Positions 1-5,786 of a DNA stretch of 22,632 bases are shown here, in pieces. Source of the stretch: a virus; the IMG/VR virus record IMGVR_UViG_3300017748_000160, positions 1 to 22,632 of that record; one strand, given 5' to 3'. The position numbers and the translations under genes were made by a program. A model generated the notes under the pieces. That model saw only the letters and a program-made list of their open reading frames with translations, was not told the DNA's origin and searched no databases. Positions within the stretch are counted from its first letter, which is position 1. Each line of letters begins with the position of its first letter.

Positions 1-414
1 TGCAGGGATAGTTGCACCACTCAGAGCTAGTTGTGCATCTGTTAAAGCACCCATAGAAGTGCTGTAGGCTTTCTGTGCTTCGTCTAAACCTGTAGCTGCC
101 TCAGTAACCTCAGGTGTTTCTGTGCCTTGCTTTAATATGAAGTCAGGCTTTTGAGTTGTCTCTGGTGGTTGTTGCTCTTGTTCTTCTTGTTGTTCCATAG
201 CACCTTCACTACCTTCAGCAAAGCCTGATGGAGCTAGGGGTTCACCTTCTACACGCTGTCTAGCAATGTCTGTGTAGCGTCCTATCTTAGCAGCAGCACG
301 AGGGCTAGACGCTAAGAATGCATCCATCTCATCCTTCTGTGCTGGGCCTGTAAAGCCCATCTCTTTAAGGAGAGTGTGTGTTTGCTGATTGGTAAAACCT
401 TTAAACTTTTTCAT
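1..414 (-). CDS. N-terminal part of a phage structural protein (cut by window edge)
   Basis: An open frame of 138 codons runs off the left edge. It starts at ATG 412-414, two bases after the stop of the upstream gene, with an AGG-containing ribosome binding site in TAGGTAGCA. The protein begins MKKFKGFTNQQTHTLLKEMG and continues with a stretch like DAFLASSPRAAAKIGRYTD, then a Glu/Gln-rich linker containing GFAEGSE. The opening 'GFT..Q...L..MG..G' followed by 'FLASSP.AA.K.G.Y' resembles the start of large structural proteins I know from uncultured marine phages; that is recollection, not a search. GFAEGSE echoes the FAEGG segment of the 731-aa protein at 16398-18593. Position at the end of the structural block suggests a virion component. 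The function cannot be named from this fragment. Confidence 0.75.
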   Translation of the reverse strand, partial: MKKFKGFTNQQTHTLLKEMGFTGPAQKDEMDAFLASSPRAAAKIGRYTDIARQRVEGEPLAPSGFAEGSEGAMEQQEEQEQQPPETTQKPDFILKQGTETPEVTEAATGLDEAQKAYSTSMGALTDAQLALSGATIPA

Positions 415-416
415 TG

Positions 417-878
417 CTACCTAGTTCCTATCCATACAAACCCAAACAAACAACCCGTACAAAAAATAAATACAGCTATACCTGCTGACCACTCTATTAT
501 TTTCTGTTTAATCTCTATTTGTCTGTGATCGTGTTCTTTCTTTTGTTTTCTTAACTTGGCTTCTATCTCAAGTATCTCTTGCCACTTAGATGGGCCATAC
601 ATAACCGATATGTAATCTTTTAATTCTTTACGCATGGACTCAGCTTTTTCTTTAGCTTGCCATATCTCCATTGCCTGTGCTTCAACGCCACTACCTAGAG
701 CCTTATACCAAGGTGGCTTTTGAGATTGTCTGTCTGCAAAGTCTAGGTCTGCTACTGCACCTGCCCACTGAGAGAGTTGACCACCCATGTCCTGCAAATC
801 TTTTCCAACTTGTATGCCTTTTTTAATTGCATTAAAAGCTGCAGTAGCACCAGCTATGGCTGTTACTGGATCAATCAT
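417..878 (-). CDS. Hypothetical protein with C-terminal membrane segment
   Basis: 153 residues. The N-terminal third (MIDPVTAIAGATAAFNAIKK) is small-residue rich and amphipathic. The middle (about residues 75-125) is highly charged and probably helical or coiled-coil. Residues about 130-150 (AGIAVFIFCTGCLFGFVWIG) form one hydrophobic transmembrane helix just before the C-terminus. The start is supported by a G-rich ribosome binding site (GGGGGGAG) a few bases upstream. It lies between a second single-span protein and the structural gene at the window edge. Two adjacent small membrane proteins at the end of a late block would fit a lysis role (holin or spanin-like) or an envelope-associated ejection role, but no family signature is visible. 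I call it hypothetical with a predicted tail anchor. Confidence 0.8.
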   Translation of the reverse strand: MIDPVTAIAGATAAFNAIKKGIQVGKDLQDMGGQLSQWAGAVADLDFADRQSQKPPWYKALGSGVEAQAMEIWQAKEKAESMRKELKDYISVMYGPSKWQEILEIEAKLRKQKKEHDHRQIEIKQKIIEWSAGIAVFIFCTGCLFGFVWIGTR

Positions 879-899
879 AGTCTCCCCCCAATGATTGTA

Positions 900-1172
900 T
901 TAGTTTTCAGTGTCCCTGTTTGCCATCTTTTCCACTGAGTTACGTATGGCTTTTATGTTTTCATCCATGCGTCCAAGGGTTACGGCTTGACTTTGTACTA
1001 CTTTTTCTAAAGCCTCTATTCTAGTTTCGTGCCGTATGAGTTCACGTTGATTGTTTTCTATGTTGTTGTCTAGACTTGATACATACCAGACTAGTGCTAC
1101 AGTCTGACCGACAATAGCTAGTATAAAAGAGATAGGTACAGATTTACTTAGATGCCAGCTATTGTCAGTCAT
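900..1172 (-). CDS. Small membrane protein with N-terminal TM helix and coiled coil
   Basis: 90 residues. A hydrophobic helix at about residues 13-33 (VPISFILAIVGQTVALVWYV) is followed by a charged heptad-like region (about 35-80, NNIENNQRELIRHETRIEALEK and on) that should form a coiled coil. The topology (one N-terminal anchor, long helical tail) occurs in inner-membrane spanins and in some small holin-associated proteins. It is the reverse of the XhlA type, where the coiled coil precedes the membrane span. The start ATG 1170-1172 follows AAGGAATAAATAAACA, in which the ribosome binding site overlaps the stop codon of the upstream 69-aa gene, so the two are probably translationally coupled. 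A lysis role is inferred only from topology and position; no endolysin is in the window. Confidence 0.8.
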   Translation of the reverse strand: MTDNSWHLSKSVPISFILAIVGQTVALVWYVSSLDNNIENNQRELIRHETRIEALEKVVQSQAVTLGRMDENIKAIRNSVEKMANRDTEN

Positions 1173-1179
1173 TGTTTAT

Positions 1180-1389
1180 TTATTCCTTATTGTCTTCAAG
1201 ATCGTTTGCAAGATCAACAGCAAATGCTTCACGACCTACTATAAGTTGATCTAGGTTAAAACGTGTAGTGTTAATCTTACGTTCTAAATCCTGTACATGT
1301 GCAAGCATAGTCTTTTGCTTATCCGTCATGTCATCAACGTTGTATTCTACTTCGTTGACTGTGATGACATTTTTTGTTTTCTCTGCCAT
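1180..1389 (-). CDS. Small conserved phage protein (DUF6447-like)
   Basis: 69 residues beginning MAEKTKNVITVNEVEYNVDD. The pattern is a short beta-hairpin-like opening ('K.VTV.GVEYD...LSD..K' in relatives I remember), then one long helix (QKTMLAHVQDLERKINTTRF...) ending in an acidic tail. This resembles the small DUF6447-type proteins found in marine phages; the family name is from memory and needs a profile search. The function is unknown. It is the first gene after the consensus promoter at 1435-1462, with AAAAGGAGACTAAC just ahead of the ATG, so it should be strongly translated. Its stop codon is part of the ribosome binding site of the next gene. Confidence 0.8.
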   Translation of the reverse strand: MAEKTKNVITVNEVEYNVDDMTDKQKTMLAHVQDLERKINTTRFNLDQLIVGREAFAVDLANDLEDNKE

Positions 1390-1414
1390 GTTAGTCTCCT
1401 TTTATTAAACAGAT

Positions 1415-1427
1415 GGTCATTTAGACC
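1415..1427 (-). other. Small hairpin at predicted 5' end of transcript
   Basis: On the minus strand GGTC TAAAT GACC forms a 4-bp stem with a 5-nt loop. It begins within a base or two of the start site predicted from the -10 box at 1435-1440. A 5'-terminal stem can protect mRNA from 5'-end-dependent decay; as DNA it could also be a weak dyad operator. The stem is short and could be chance. Confidence 0.35.
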
Positions 1428-1434
1428 TTATATA

Positions 1435-1462
1435 ATTATACACAAATACAACAGTTTGTCAA
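1435..1462 (-). promoter_or_regulatory. Consensus sigma70-type promoter
   Basis: On the minus strand a perfect -35 box TTGACA (1457-1462) and a perfect -10 box TATAAT (1435-1440) are separated by 16 bases. Both sit in the 79-base gap between the 100-aa and 69-aa genes, and the predicted start is near 1428. It would drive the 69-aa gene, the two membrane proteins and the structural gene running off the left edge. Matching both hexamers exactly in a noncoding gap is unlikely by chance and implies recognition by host RNA polymerase holoenzyme. Confidence 0.85.
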
Positions 1463-1468
1463 GTGTTT

Positions 1469-1771
1469 TTACCAACTATCGTACCATGTAGATACTTCTG
1501 TTGTAACTTCATCGGTAGTCATATCAACTGAAGTGCCATCATCGTTTTGTTTTTGCATAGTATGTCTACCATGTATATTAAGTACACGAGTAGTAAGTGC
1601 AGCCTTGTCTAACACTGTCACTGTCTCTGGTACTTTGAACTCACGAGGTGCATCATTAGTCCAGCCTACCATAGTAAAGTTATCTGGGTCACGATAGTAG
1701 CCACCATCCTTTACCCAATTAGGTATAGTCATGCCCTGTGGCCCTGCGTCTAGTTTGTATTCAATAATCAT
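1469..1771 (-). CDS. Hypothetical phage protein, 100 aa
   Basis: 100 residues, starting MIIEYKLDAGPQGMTIPNW. It contains several aromatic and Gly/Asp-rich turns (VKDGGYYRDPDNFTMVGW) and an acidic Thr-rich C-terminus (TTDEVTTEVSTWYDSW). The ATG overlaps the stop of the 269-aa gene in an ATGA arrangement (1768-1771), so translation is coupled to it. I recall similar short proteins next to fibre genes in marine phage genomes, without known function. The -35 box of the next promoter starts 7 bases after its stop codon. No membrane segment or signal peptide is seen. Confidence 0.8.
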   Translation of the reverse strand: MIIEYKLDAGPQGMTIPNWVKDGGYYRDPDNFTMVGWTNDAPREFKVPETVTVLDKAALTTRVLNIHGRHTMQKQNDDGTSVDMTTDEVTTEVSTWYDSW

Positions 1772-2577
1772 TTTGCCTCCAGTTTCAGCATATAGTCTGT
1801 ATTCACAAAGTCACTCTTACCAAACAAACGTTCTGCTGTCTTGTCTACATTAGCACAGTACTTGTCTGCCATTTGATCTAAGAACTCTTCTAGGTCATTA
1901 GAGTGTAGCAACACACCGTTCTTAATCTGTTCTGCTGAGTGTTGTACATAGCCTGATGTTTCTGTTAGTGCTACCTGTGGGTGTACACCGTGTTGCTGTA
2001 AGTATTCTATAGTAGCTGTCTGTGCTCTACCACCATCAAGTAGGTTACGGTACATAAGCTCAAAGCCTCTACGTACATGGTGACGTTTCTCTTCAGCTTC
2101 AAATGCTTCTTCATCCCATTCATCAATGTCGTGTGCGGCTTTAATGTTATTGTACTGATCAATTAATGTAGCTATGTCTTTGAATGAGCCATTGATTTTG
2201 TTTTCCATTGTAGACAATGCTACAACCTTCTGACGATACTCAGCCTCTGCTACTGGATCAATGTCACCCTCTAGGTCTTGCATTTCTTTGATAGTCTTAG
2301 CATGACTTACTTGTGCCTCTGCTAAAGCCATCTTACGTTTCTCAATCTCAGCCATAATCTGACGCATCATACGCATAGGTGACTGACCGTTTAGCATAGT
2401 CAGTGTCATTAAGCCTAGTGTAGTCTGGCTGTTGTTACGATCAAAAGCCCTAGTCTTTTCTTCTATCTCTGGAAGAAACTCATTTACCTTTGCTACAGCA
2501 GCTACGTTTATTTTACCTGCTGCTACTGCTGGAAGACTAAATGCTATGTTATCTTTTTTTATTATTTCTTGTTTCAT
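1768..2577 (-). CDS. Hypothetical coiled-coil phage protein, 269 aa
   Basis: 269 residues from ATG 2575-2577. I prefer this start to the in-frame ATG at 2638-2640. It has GGAGATTAAT directly upstream, and the longer version would begin inside the preceding kelch gene and merely translate that gene's tail and the ribosome binding site. The N-terminus (MKQEIIKKDNIAFSLPAVAA) is followed by a long charged helical region, about residues 70-155, with heptad character (MRQIMAEIEKRKMALAEAQ). A helical C-terminal half follows. No enzymatic motif is visible. Its place directly after three putative receptor-binding proteins suggests a tail-associated or fibre-assembly role, but this is inference from position only. 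Confidence 0.8.
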   Translation of the reverse strand: MKQEIIKKDNIAFSLPAVAAGKINVAAVAKVNEFLPEIEEKTRAFDRNNSQTTLGLMTLTMLNGQSPMRMMRQIMAEIEKRKMALAEAQVSHAKTIKEMQDLEGDIDPVAEAEYRQKVVALSTMENKINGSFKDIATLIDQYNNIKAAHDIDEWDEEAFEAEEKRHHVRRGFELMYRNLLDGGRAQTATIEYLQQHGVHPQVALTETSGYVQHSAEQIKNGVLLHSNDLEEFLDQMADKYCANVDKTAERLFGKSDFVNTDYMLKLEAK

Positions 2578-2578
2578 A

Positions 2579-3520
2579 TTAATCTCCTGCACATGATGCG
2601 TGACCTGTTGCATTATACAAGTCACCAAAGTCAGTAGCATTTCCAGTATAGGCTATAGTTATATACTCCAGTACACCTGTACTGCTGGCATTACGACCAC
2701 CAAATACACCTCTCGTAACACTAGAAGCAGCCGTAACAAAATCAAGGTTTTGTATTAGATCACCGAAGTCTGTAGCATTTCCAGTAGTATCTATAGTTAT
2801 ATAGTCTATTACATTTCCTGCATTATTTCCGTTTTGACCACCAAATACACCACGAATATTATTAGAAACAGCCGCAGTTGCAAAGTTACGAGCTACAGTC
2901 AAGTCGCCAAAGTCTGTTGCGTTTCCCGTTGAGGCTATAGTAACATAGTCCATTACATTAGTAGGAGTACCAGCAGGTAAACCCCCACCAAATACACCAC
3001 GAGTTGTGCCTGATACCCCTGCTACTCTGCGTCTACCCACAGTAAGATTACCAAAATCTGTTGCATTACCTGTAGTGGCTATAGTTATATAGTCTATAGT
3101 ATTGTTACTATTTGCTATAGAGCTACCAGCAAATAAACCACGAATACCGTTTGATGAACCCCCTATTTCTTGATGAGATAAATTTAAGTCACCAAAATCT
3201 GTTGCATTGCCAGTAGTTGCAATTGTCACGTACTGTATTGCGTTACCCTGTGCACCACCAGCAAACACACCACGAACAGCATTAGACAAACCACCTGCGT
3301 AGTACCTATTTACATCTAAGTCACCAAAGTCTACTGAATTACCGGGGGTAGGTATGGAAATATAATGTATCGTATTAACATCATAGCCACCAGCAAATAA
3401 ACCCCTACTCCCCACAAAAGGGGGTGGGCTATTATCACCACCAACAGCTACACCATTAAAAGTCGTAGCCCCTGTTAGGTTGCTTATATCGTCTGTCTGA
3501 TGATTAATTGTTAGTGACAT
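2579..3520 (-). CDS. Kelch-like six-repeat protein, paralogue 3 (putative fibre tip/adhesin)
   Basis: 313 residues. It opens with the short segment MSLTINHQTDDISN...VAVGGDN shared with the other two paralogues, then carries six repeats of about 48 residues. Each repeat has the order RG(V/L)FGG(G), then NVIDYVTIATTGNATDFGDL, then 'VAR..A..SN.T'. The GG doublet, the Tyr strand and the DFG turn at fixed spacing look like blades of a kelch or galactose-oxidase-type beta propeller; six repeats would close a six-bladed ring. Such proteins in tailed phages are usually exposed fibre or receptor-binding parts. The last codons (GCA GGA GAT TAA) form the ribosome binding site of the next gene. Function is inferred from fold resemblance and position after the long fibre gene. 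Confidence 0.85.
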   Translation of the reverse strand: MSLTINHQTDDISNLTGATTFNGVAVGGDNSPPPFVGSRGLFAGGYDVNTIHYISIPTPGNSVDFGDLDVNRYYAGGLSNAVRGVFAGGAQGNAIQYVTIATTGNATDFGDLNLSHQEIGGSSNGIRGLFAGSSIANSNNTIDYITIATTGNATDFGNLTVGRRRVAGVSGTTRGVFGGGLPAGTPTNVMDYVTIASTGNATDFGDLTVARNFATAAVSNNIRGVFGGQNGNNAGNVIDYITIDTTGNATDFGDLIQNLDFVTAASSVTRGVFGGRNASSTGVLEYITIAYTGNATDFGDLYNATGHASCAGD

Positions 3521-3521
3521 A

Positions 3522-3920
3522 TTATGTTCCTGAAGTACCTGATGCTGTTCTAGCCACAGTTAAGTCTCCAAAATCAGTAGCATTACCAGTTGTAGCTATC
3601 GTGATGTAATCTATAACTTTACCAGAATCTGAGTTGACATATGTACCGTGAAATAATCCTCTAGTTGCATTTCCAGAGTTACCAAATGTTTCTCTGGCTG
3701 TAGTTAAATCACCAAAGTCTGTAGCATTACCTGTAGTTTGTATTGTAACATATTGAATAGTATTTACGTCACCACCACTTGTTATACCACCACCAAATAC
3801 CCCACGAGTAGTATTAGATAGACCAGCTAAACTACGTGTGGCTGTAGTTAAATCCCCAAAGTCCGTAGCATTACCTGCGGTGGCTACAGTAACGTAGTCA
3901 ATTACATTACTTATACCCAT
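3522..3920 (-). CDS. C-terminal half of kelch-like paralogue 2 (in -1 frame)
   Basis: 132 codons from ATG 3918-3920 carrying repeats 4-6 of the middle paralogue and a normal C-terminal end (VARTASGTSGT), whose stop overlaps the ribosome binding site of paralogue 3. It lacks the N-terminal segment present in the other two paralogues and begins mid-blade (MGISNVIDYVT). Its ATG overlaps the stop of the upstream frame (TAATG). It could therefore be made by -1 frameshifting from the upstream frame, by termination-reinitiation (a GGGGG run lies 9 bases upstream), or not at all if the split is a mutation. The repeat pattern continues without loss across the junction, so it is the second half of one gene. 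Confidence 0.8.
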   Translation of the reverse strand: MGISNVIDYVTVATAGNATDFGDLTTATRSLAGLSNTTRGVFGGGITSGGDVNTIQYVTIQTTGNATDFGDLTTARETFGNSGNATRGLFHGTYVNSDSGKVIDYITIATTGNATDFGDLTVARTASGTSGT

Positions 3921-3950
3921 TAATCTAAACCCCCAGCAAATAAAGCCCTT
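3888..3950 (-). other. Candidate -1 programmed frameshift site joining the two halves of paralogue 2
   Basis: The minus strand reads GGG-GGT-TTA-GAT-TAA in the upstream frame. It contains the slippery heptamer G-GGT-TTA (3932 down to 3926), an X-XXY-YYZ sequence in exactly the phase needed for tandem -1 slippage. After slipping, the ribosome reads AGA-TTA-ATG-GGT and enters the downstream frame, avoiding the TAA at 3920-3922. An SD-like AAGGG lies 13 bases upstream (3946-3950). A 9-bp stem (AGUAAUGUA/UACGUUACU, one U-G pair, 6-nt loop, 3888-3911) begins 14 bases downstream; that spacer is longer than usual. The predicted fusion has 319 residues and six repeats, like its neighbours. Confidence 0.55.
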
Positions 3951-4480
3951 GTGTTATCAGCACAACTTGTGTGAGCACTTCTTGCTATAGTCAAATCACC
4001 AAAGTCTGTTGCATTACCTGTAGTTGCAATAGTTACTGTATCAATTACATTTGATCTACCACTAGCACCATAACCACCAGAAAATATTGCTAGTGTACCA
4101 TTTGAAGCAGCAGCTACACTTCTTCCTACAGATAAATCTCCAAAGTCTTGAGCATTACCCGTTGAGGCTATGGTTATGTAATCTATTGAGGTATCAGAAT
4201 CTTTACCTGTATTCAAACCCCTTGTTCCGTTAGATGTAGAACTGCTATCTTGTCTAGACACATTTAAATCACCAAAGTCAGTAGCATCACCTGTAGTATC
4301 TACAGTAACATAGTCTATTGTATTTGAAGCAGAAGCTGATGCAGGTAAATTACCAGCCATCATTACAGCACGACTGCCATACCATACAGGACTATTATCA
4401 CCACCAACAGCTACACCACCAACAGTTATAACACCGTCATTGCTAATCTCATTTGTTTGATGATTAAATGTTAATGCCAT
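3920..4480 (-). CDS. N-terminal half of kelch-like paralogue 2 (0 frame)
   Basis: 186 codons from ATG 4478-4480. This start has GGAGATTAAT directly upstream and gives MALTFNHQTNEISN, homologous to the starts of paralogues 1 and 3. An in-frame ATG at 4514-4516 is rejected because it only adds the translated tail and ribosome binding site of the preceding gene. It carries three kelch-like repeats and stops in the middle of the fourth blade (RALFAGGLD, then TAA). The next frame resumes with NVIDYVT. Counting across a -1 shift, seven residues separate the GG of this half from NVIDY, the same as in RGVFGGG-7-NVMDY of paralogue 3. If not frameshifted it would be a half-propeller of three blades. 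Confidence 0.82.
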   Translation of the reverse strand: MALTFNHQTNEISNDGVITVGGVAVGGDNSPVWYGSRAVMMAGNLPASASASNTIDYVTVDTTGDATDFGDLNVSRQDSSSTSNGTRGLNTGKDSDTSIDYITIASTGNAQDFGDLSVGRSVAAASNGTLAIFSGGYGASGRSNVIDTVTIATTGNATDFGDLTIARSAHTSCADNTRALFAGGLD

Positions 4481-4481
4481 A

Positions 4482-5456
4482 TTAATCTCCTGAACATGCA
4501 CTAAATGACGAAACAATTGTTGTTAAGTCACCAAAGTCAGTAGCATTTCCTGTATTAGCAATTGTAATATATTGAATAACATTTACAGGGGTTCCTGCTA
4601 CATCTCCCCCAGCAAATATTCCTCTACTACTGTCAGATGTTCCTGCCATACCATAGACATTAGATGCTAAATCCCCAAAGTCTGCAGCATTACCAGTTGT
4701 ATCTATAGTAACATACTGCATTACATTTGTCCGACTTGATACTAATCCACCACCAATCACTGCTCTAGTTCTACTATCACATGTTGCGAACCAGTTACCT
4801 CCTGTAAGAAGATTGCCAAAGTCTGCAGCATTACCAGTTGTATCTATAGTAACGTACTGTATTGTATCTGTTCTAACACTTCCATCCGTGTAACCACCAA
4901 TAAATAAAGCTCTAGTGTCACTAGCAGATGCTGCTATTTGTTGTACGTGGTCTATGAGATTACCAAAGTCAGTAGCATTACCTGTAGTTGCTATAGTTAT
5001 ATAATCTATCTCATCCTTTTGACCGCCAAAGTTGCCGCCACCGAATAGCCCACGAGTTTTATTAGATGTCCCAGCAAGCTGATAACGGGCTACAGTAAGA
5101 TCACCAAAGTCTGTGGTATCACCTGTAGTAGCTATAGTTATATAGCTAATTTGATTTGTCATATTAGCATCATTAACAAACCCACCAGCAAATATTCCTC
5201 TAGACCCATTAGAACAAGCTGCATTTGCTTGATTTATAGCAGGAAGATCACCAAAGTCTGTAGCATTACCAGTAGTAGATATAGAAATGTATTGCATTAC
5301 ATTTACATTACCACCAGAACCCGTGTACCCCCCACCAAAAACTCCACGATCCCCAGCCGCAGGACCATTATCACCACCAACGGCTACGCCATTAACAAGG
5401 ATAGTACCAGTAGCATTGCTAATGTCGTTAGTCTGATGGTTGATGGTAAGAGACAT
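4482..5456 (-). CDS. Kelch-like six-repeat protein, paralogue 1 (putative fibre tip/adhesin)
   Basis: 324 residues, starting MSLTINHQTNDISN followed by VNGVAVGGDN, the segment common to all three paralogues. Six repeats follow (for example RGVFGGGYTG, then NVMQYISISTTGNATDFGDL), consistent with a six-bladed kelch-like propeller. The shared N-terminus probably docks or folds onto a common virion partner, while the propeller faces carry the variable loops between GG and the Tyr strand. The ribosome binding site is AAGG about ten bases upstream of ATG 5454-5456. The stop TAA is embedded in the ribosome binding site of paralogue 2 (GGA GAT TAA). Placed after the long fibre gene and a 101-aa protein, a receptor-binding role is likely but unproven. 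Confidence 0.85.
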   Translation of the reverse strand: MSLTINHQTNDISNATGTILVNGVAVGGDNGPAAGDRGVFGGGYTGSGGNVNVMQYISISTTGNATDFGDLPAINQANAACSNGSRGIFAGGFVNDANMTNQISYITIATTGDTTDFGDLTVARYQLAGTSNKTRGLFGGGNFGGQKDEIDYITIATTGNATDFGNLIDHVQQIAASASDTRALFIGGYTDGSVRTDTIQYVTIDTTGNAADFGNLLTGGNWFATCDSRTRAVIGGGLVSSRTNVMQYVTIDTTGNAADFGDLASNVYGMAGTSDSSRGIFAGGDVAGTPVNVIQYITIANTGNATDFGDLTTIVSSFSACSGD

Positions 5457-5466
5457 ACGTTATACC

Positions 5467-5772
5467 TTATACTGCAGTAGAGCCTGACATATCAGCTTGA
5501 GCCATTACCCAAGAGTAGCACTTATCAAGGAAAGCATCTCCTGATGAAGCATTGACTGCATCCCAATCTGCGTTGTAACGTTTAAAGTCTACCTCACGAG
5601 TGTCATCCGTAGGTGAGTTTGTAGCATATGCTGACAAGTCAATCATTACGGAAAACTTAGGGTCAGTGCCACGTTGACGTGATACATTTGCCGATACGAT
5701 TCGGTAGTATGCGTTGTTAAATGCAATGCCGTACTGACTTGCACTTTGTGTAATATTATGTTGTATAGCCAT
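5467..5772 (-). CDS. Hypothetical tail-region protein, 101 aa
   Basis: 101 residues beginning MAIQHNITQSASQYGIAFNN. It looks like a compact beta-rich domain followed by a helix (GDAFLDKCYSWVMAQAD), with the segment PKFSVMIDLSAYATNSP in the middle. A strong ribosome binding site AAAGGAGAAACAAACA precedes the ATG. It sits 14 bases after the long fibre gene and just before the kelch paralogues. I have seen comparable small proteins next to fibre genes of marine phages without an assigned function. An adaptor or fibre-associated role is inferred from position only. There is no membrane segment and no signal peptide. Confidence 0.8.
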   Translation of the reverse strand: MAIQHNITQSASQYGIAFNNAYYRIVSANVSRQRGTDPKFSVMIDLSAYATNSPTDDTREVDFKRYNADWDAVNASSGDAFLDKCYSWVMAQADMSGSTAV

Positions 5773-5786
5773 TGTTTGTTTCTCCT

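Larger units (their letters stand above)
2579..5456 (-). repeat. Array of 18 kelch-like coding repeats in three tandem paralogous genes
   Basis: The DFG(D/N)L core occurs six times in paralogue 1, three plus three in the split paralogue 2 and six in paralogue 3. The repeat unit is about 140-160 nt. DNA identity is locally high: a 27-nt stretch is identical at 3429-3455 and 4392-4418, both encoding the shared VAVGGDN segment. The junctions after each paralogue are also similar, indicating duplication of gene plus ribosome binding site. Confidence 0.85.

Noticed and set aside
4481-4516. Upstream ATG for paralogue 2, and the equivalent one at 2578-2640 for the 269-aa protein
   Set aside because: Both extensions translate the tail of the preceding kelch gene plus the ribosome binding site, producing the same HVQEINM string. 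The inner ATGs follow GGAGATTAAT.
2579-5456. Possible CRISPR array from the regular repeated 'aaagtctgtagcattacc'-like strings
   Set aside because: Periodicity is about 150 nt, the intervals are homologous rather than unique spacers, and all of it lies in open protein-coding frames.
2579-5456. Diversity-generating retroelement acting on the adhesin genes
   Set aside because: No reverse transcriptase frame and no adenine-biased template/variable repeat pair are visible in the window.
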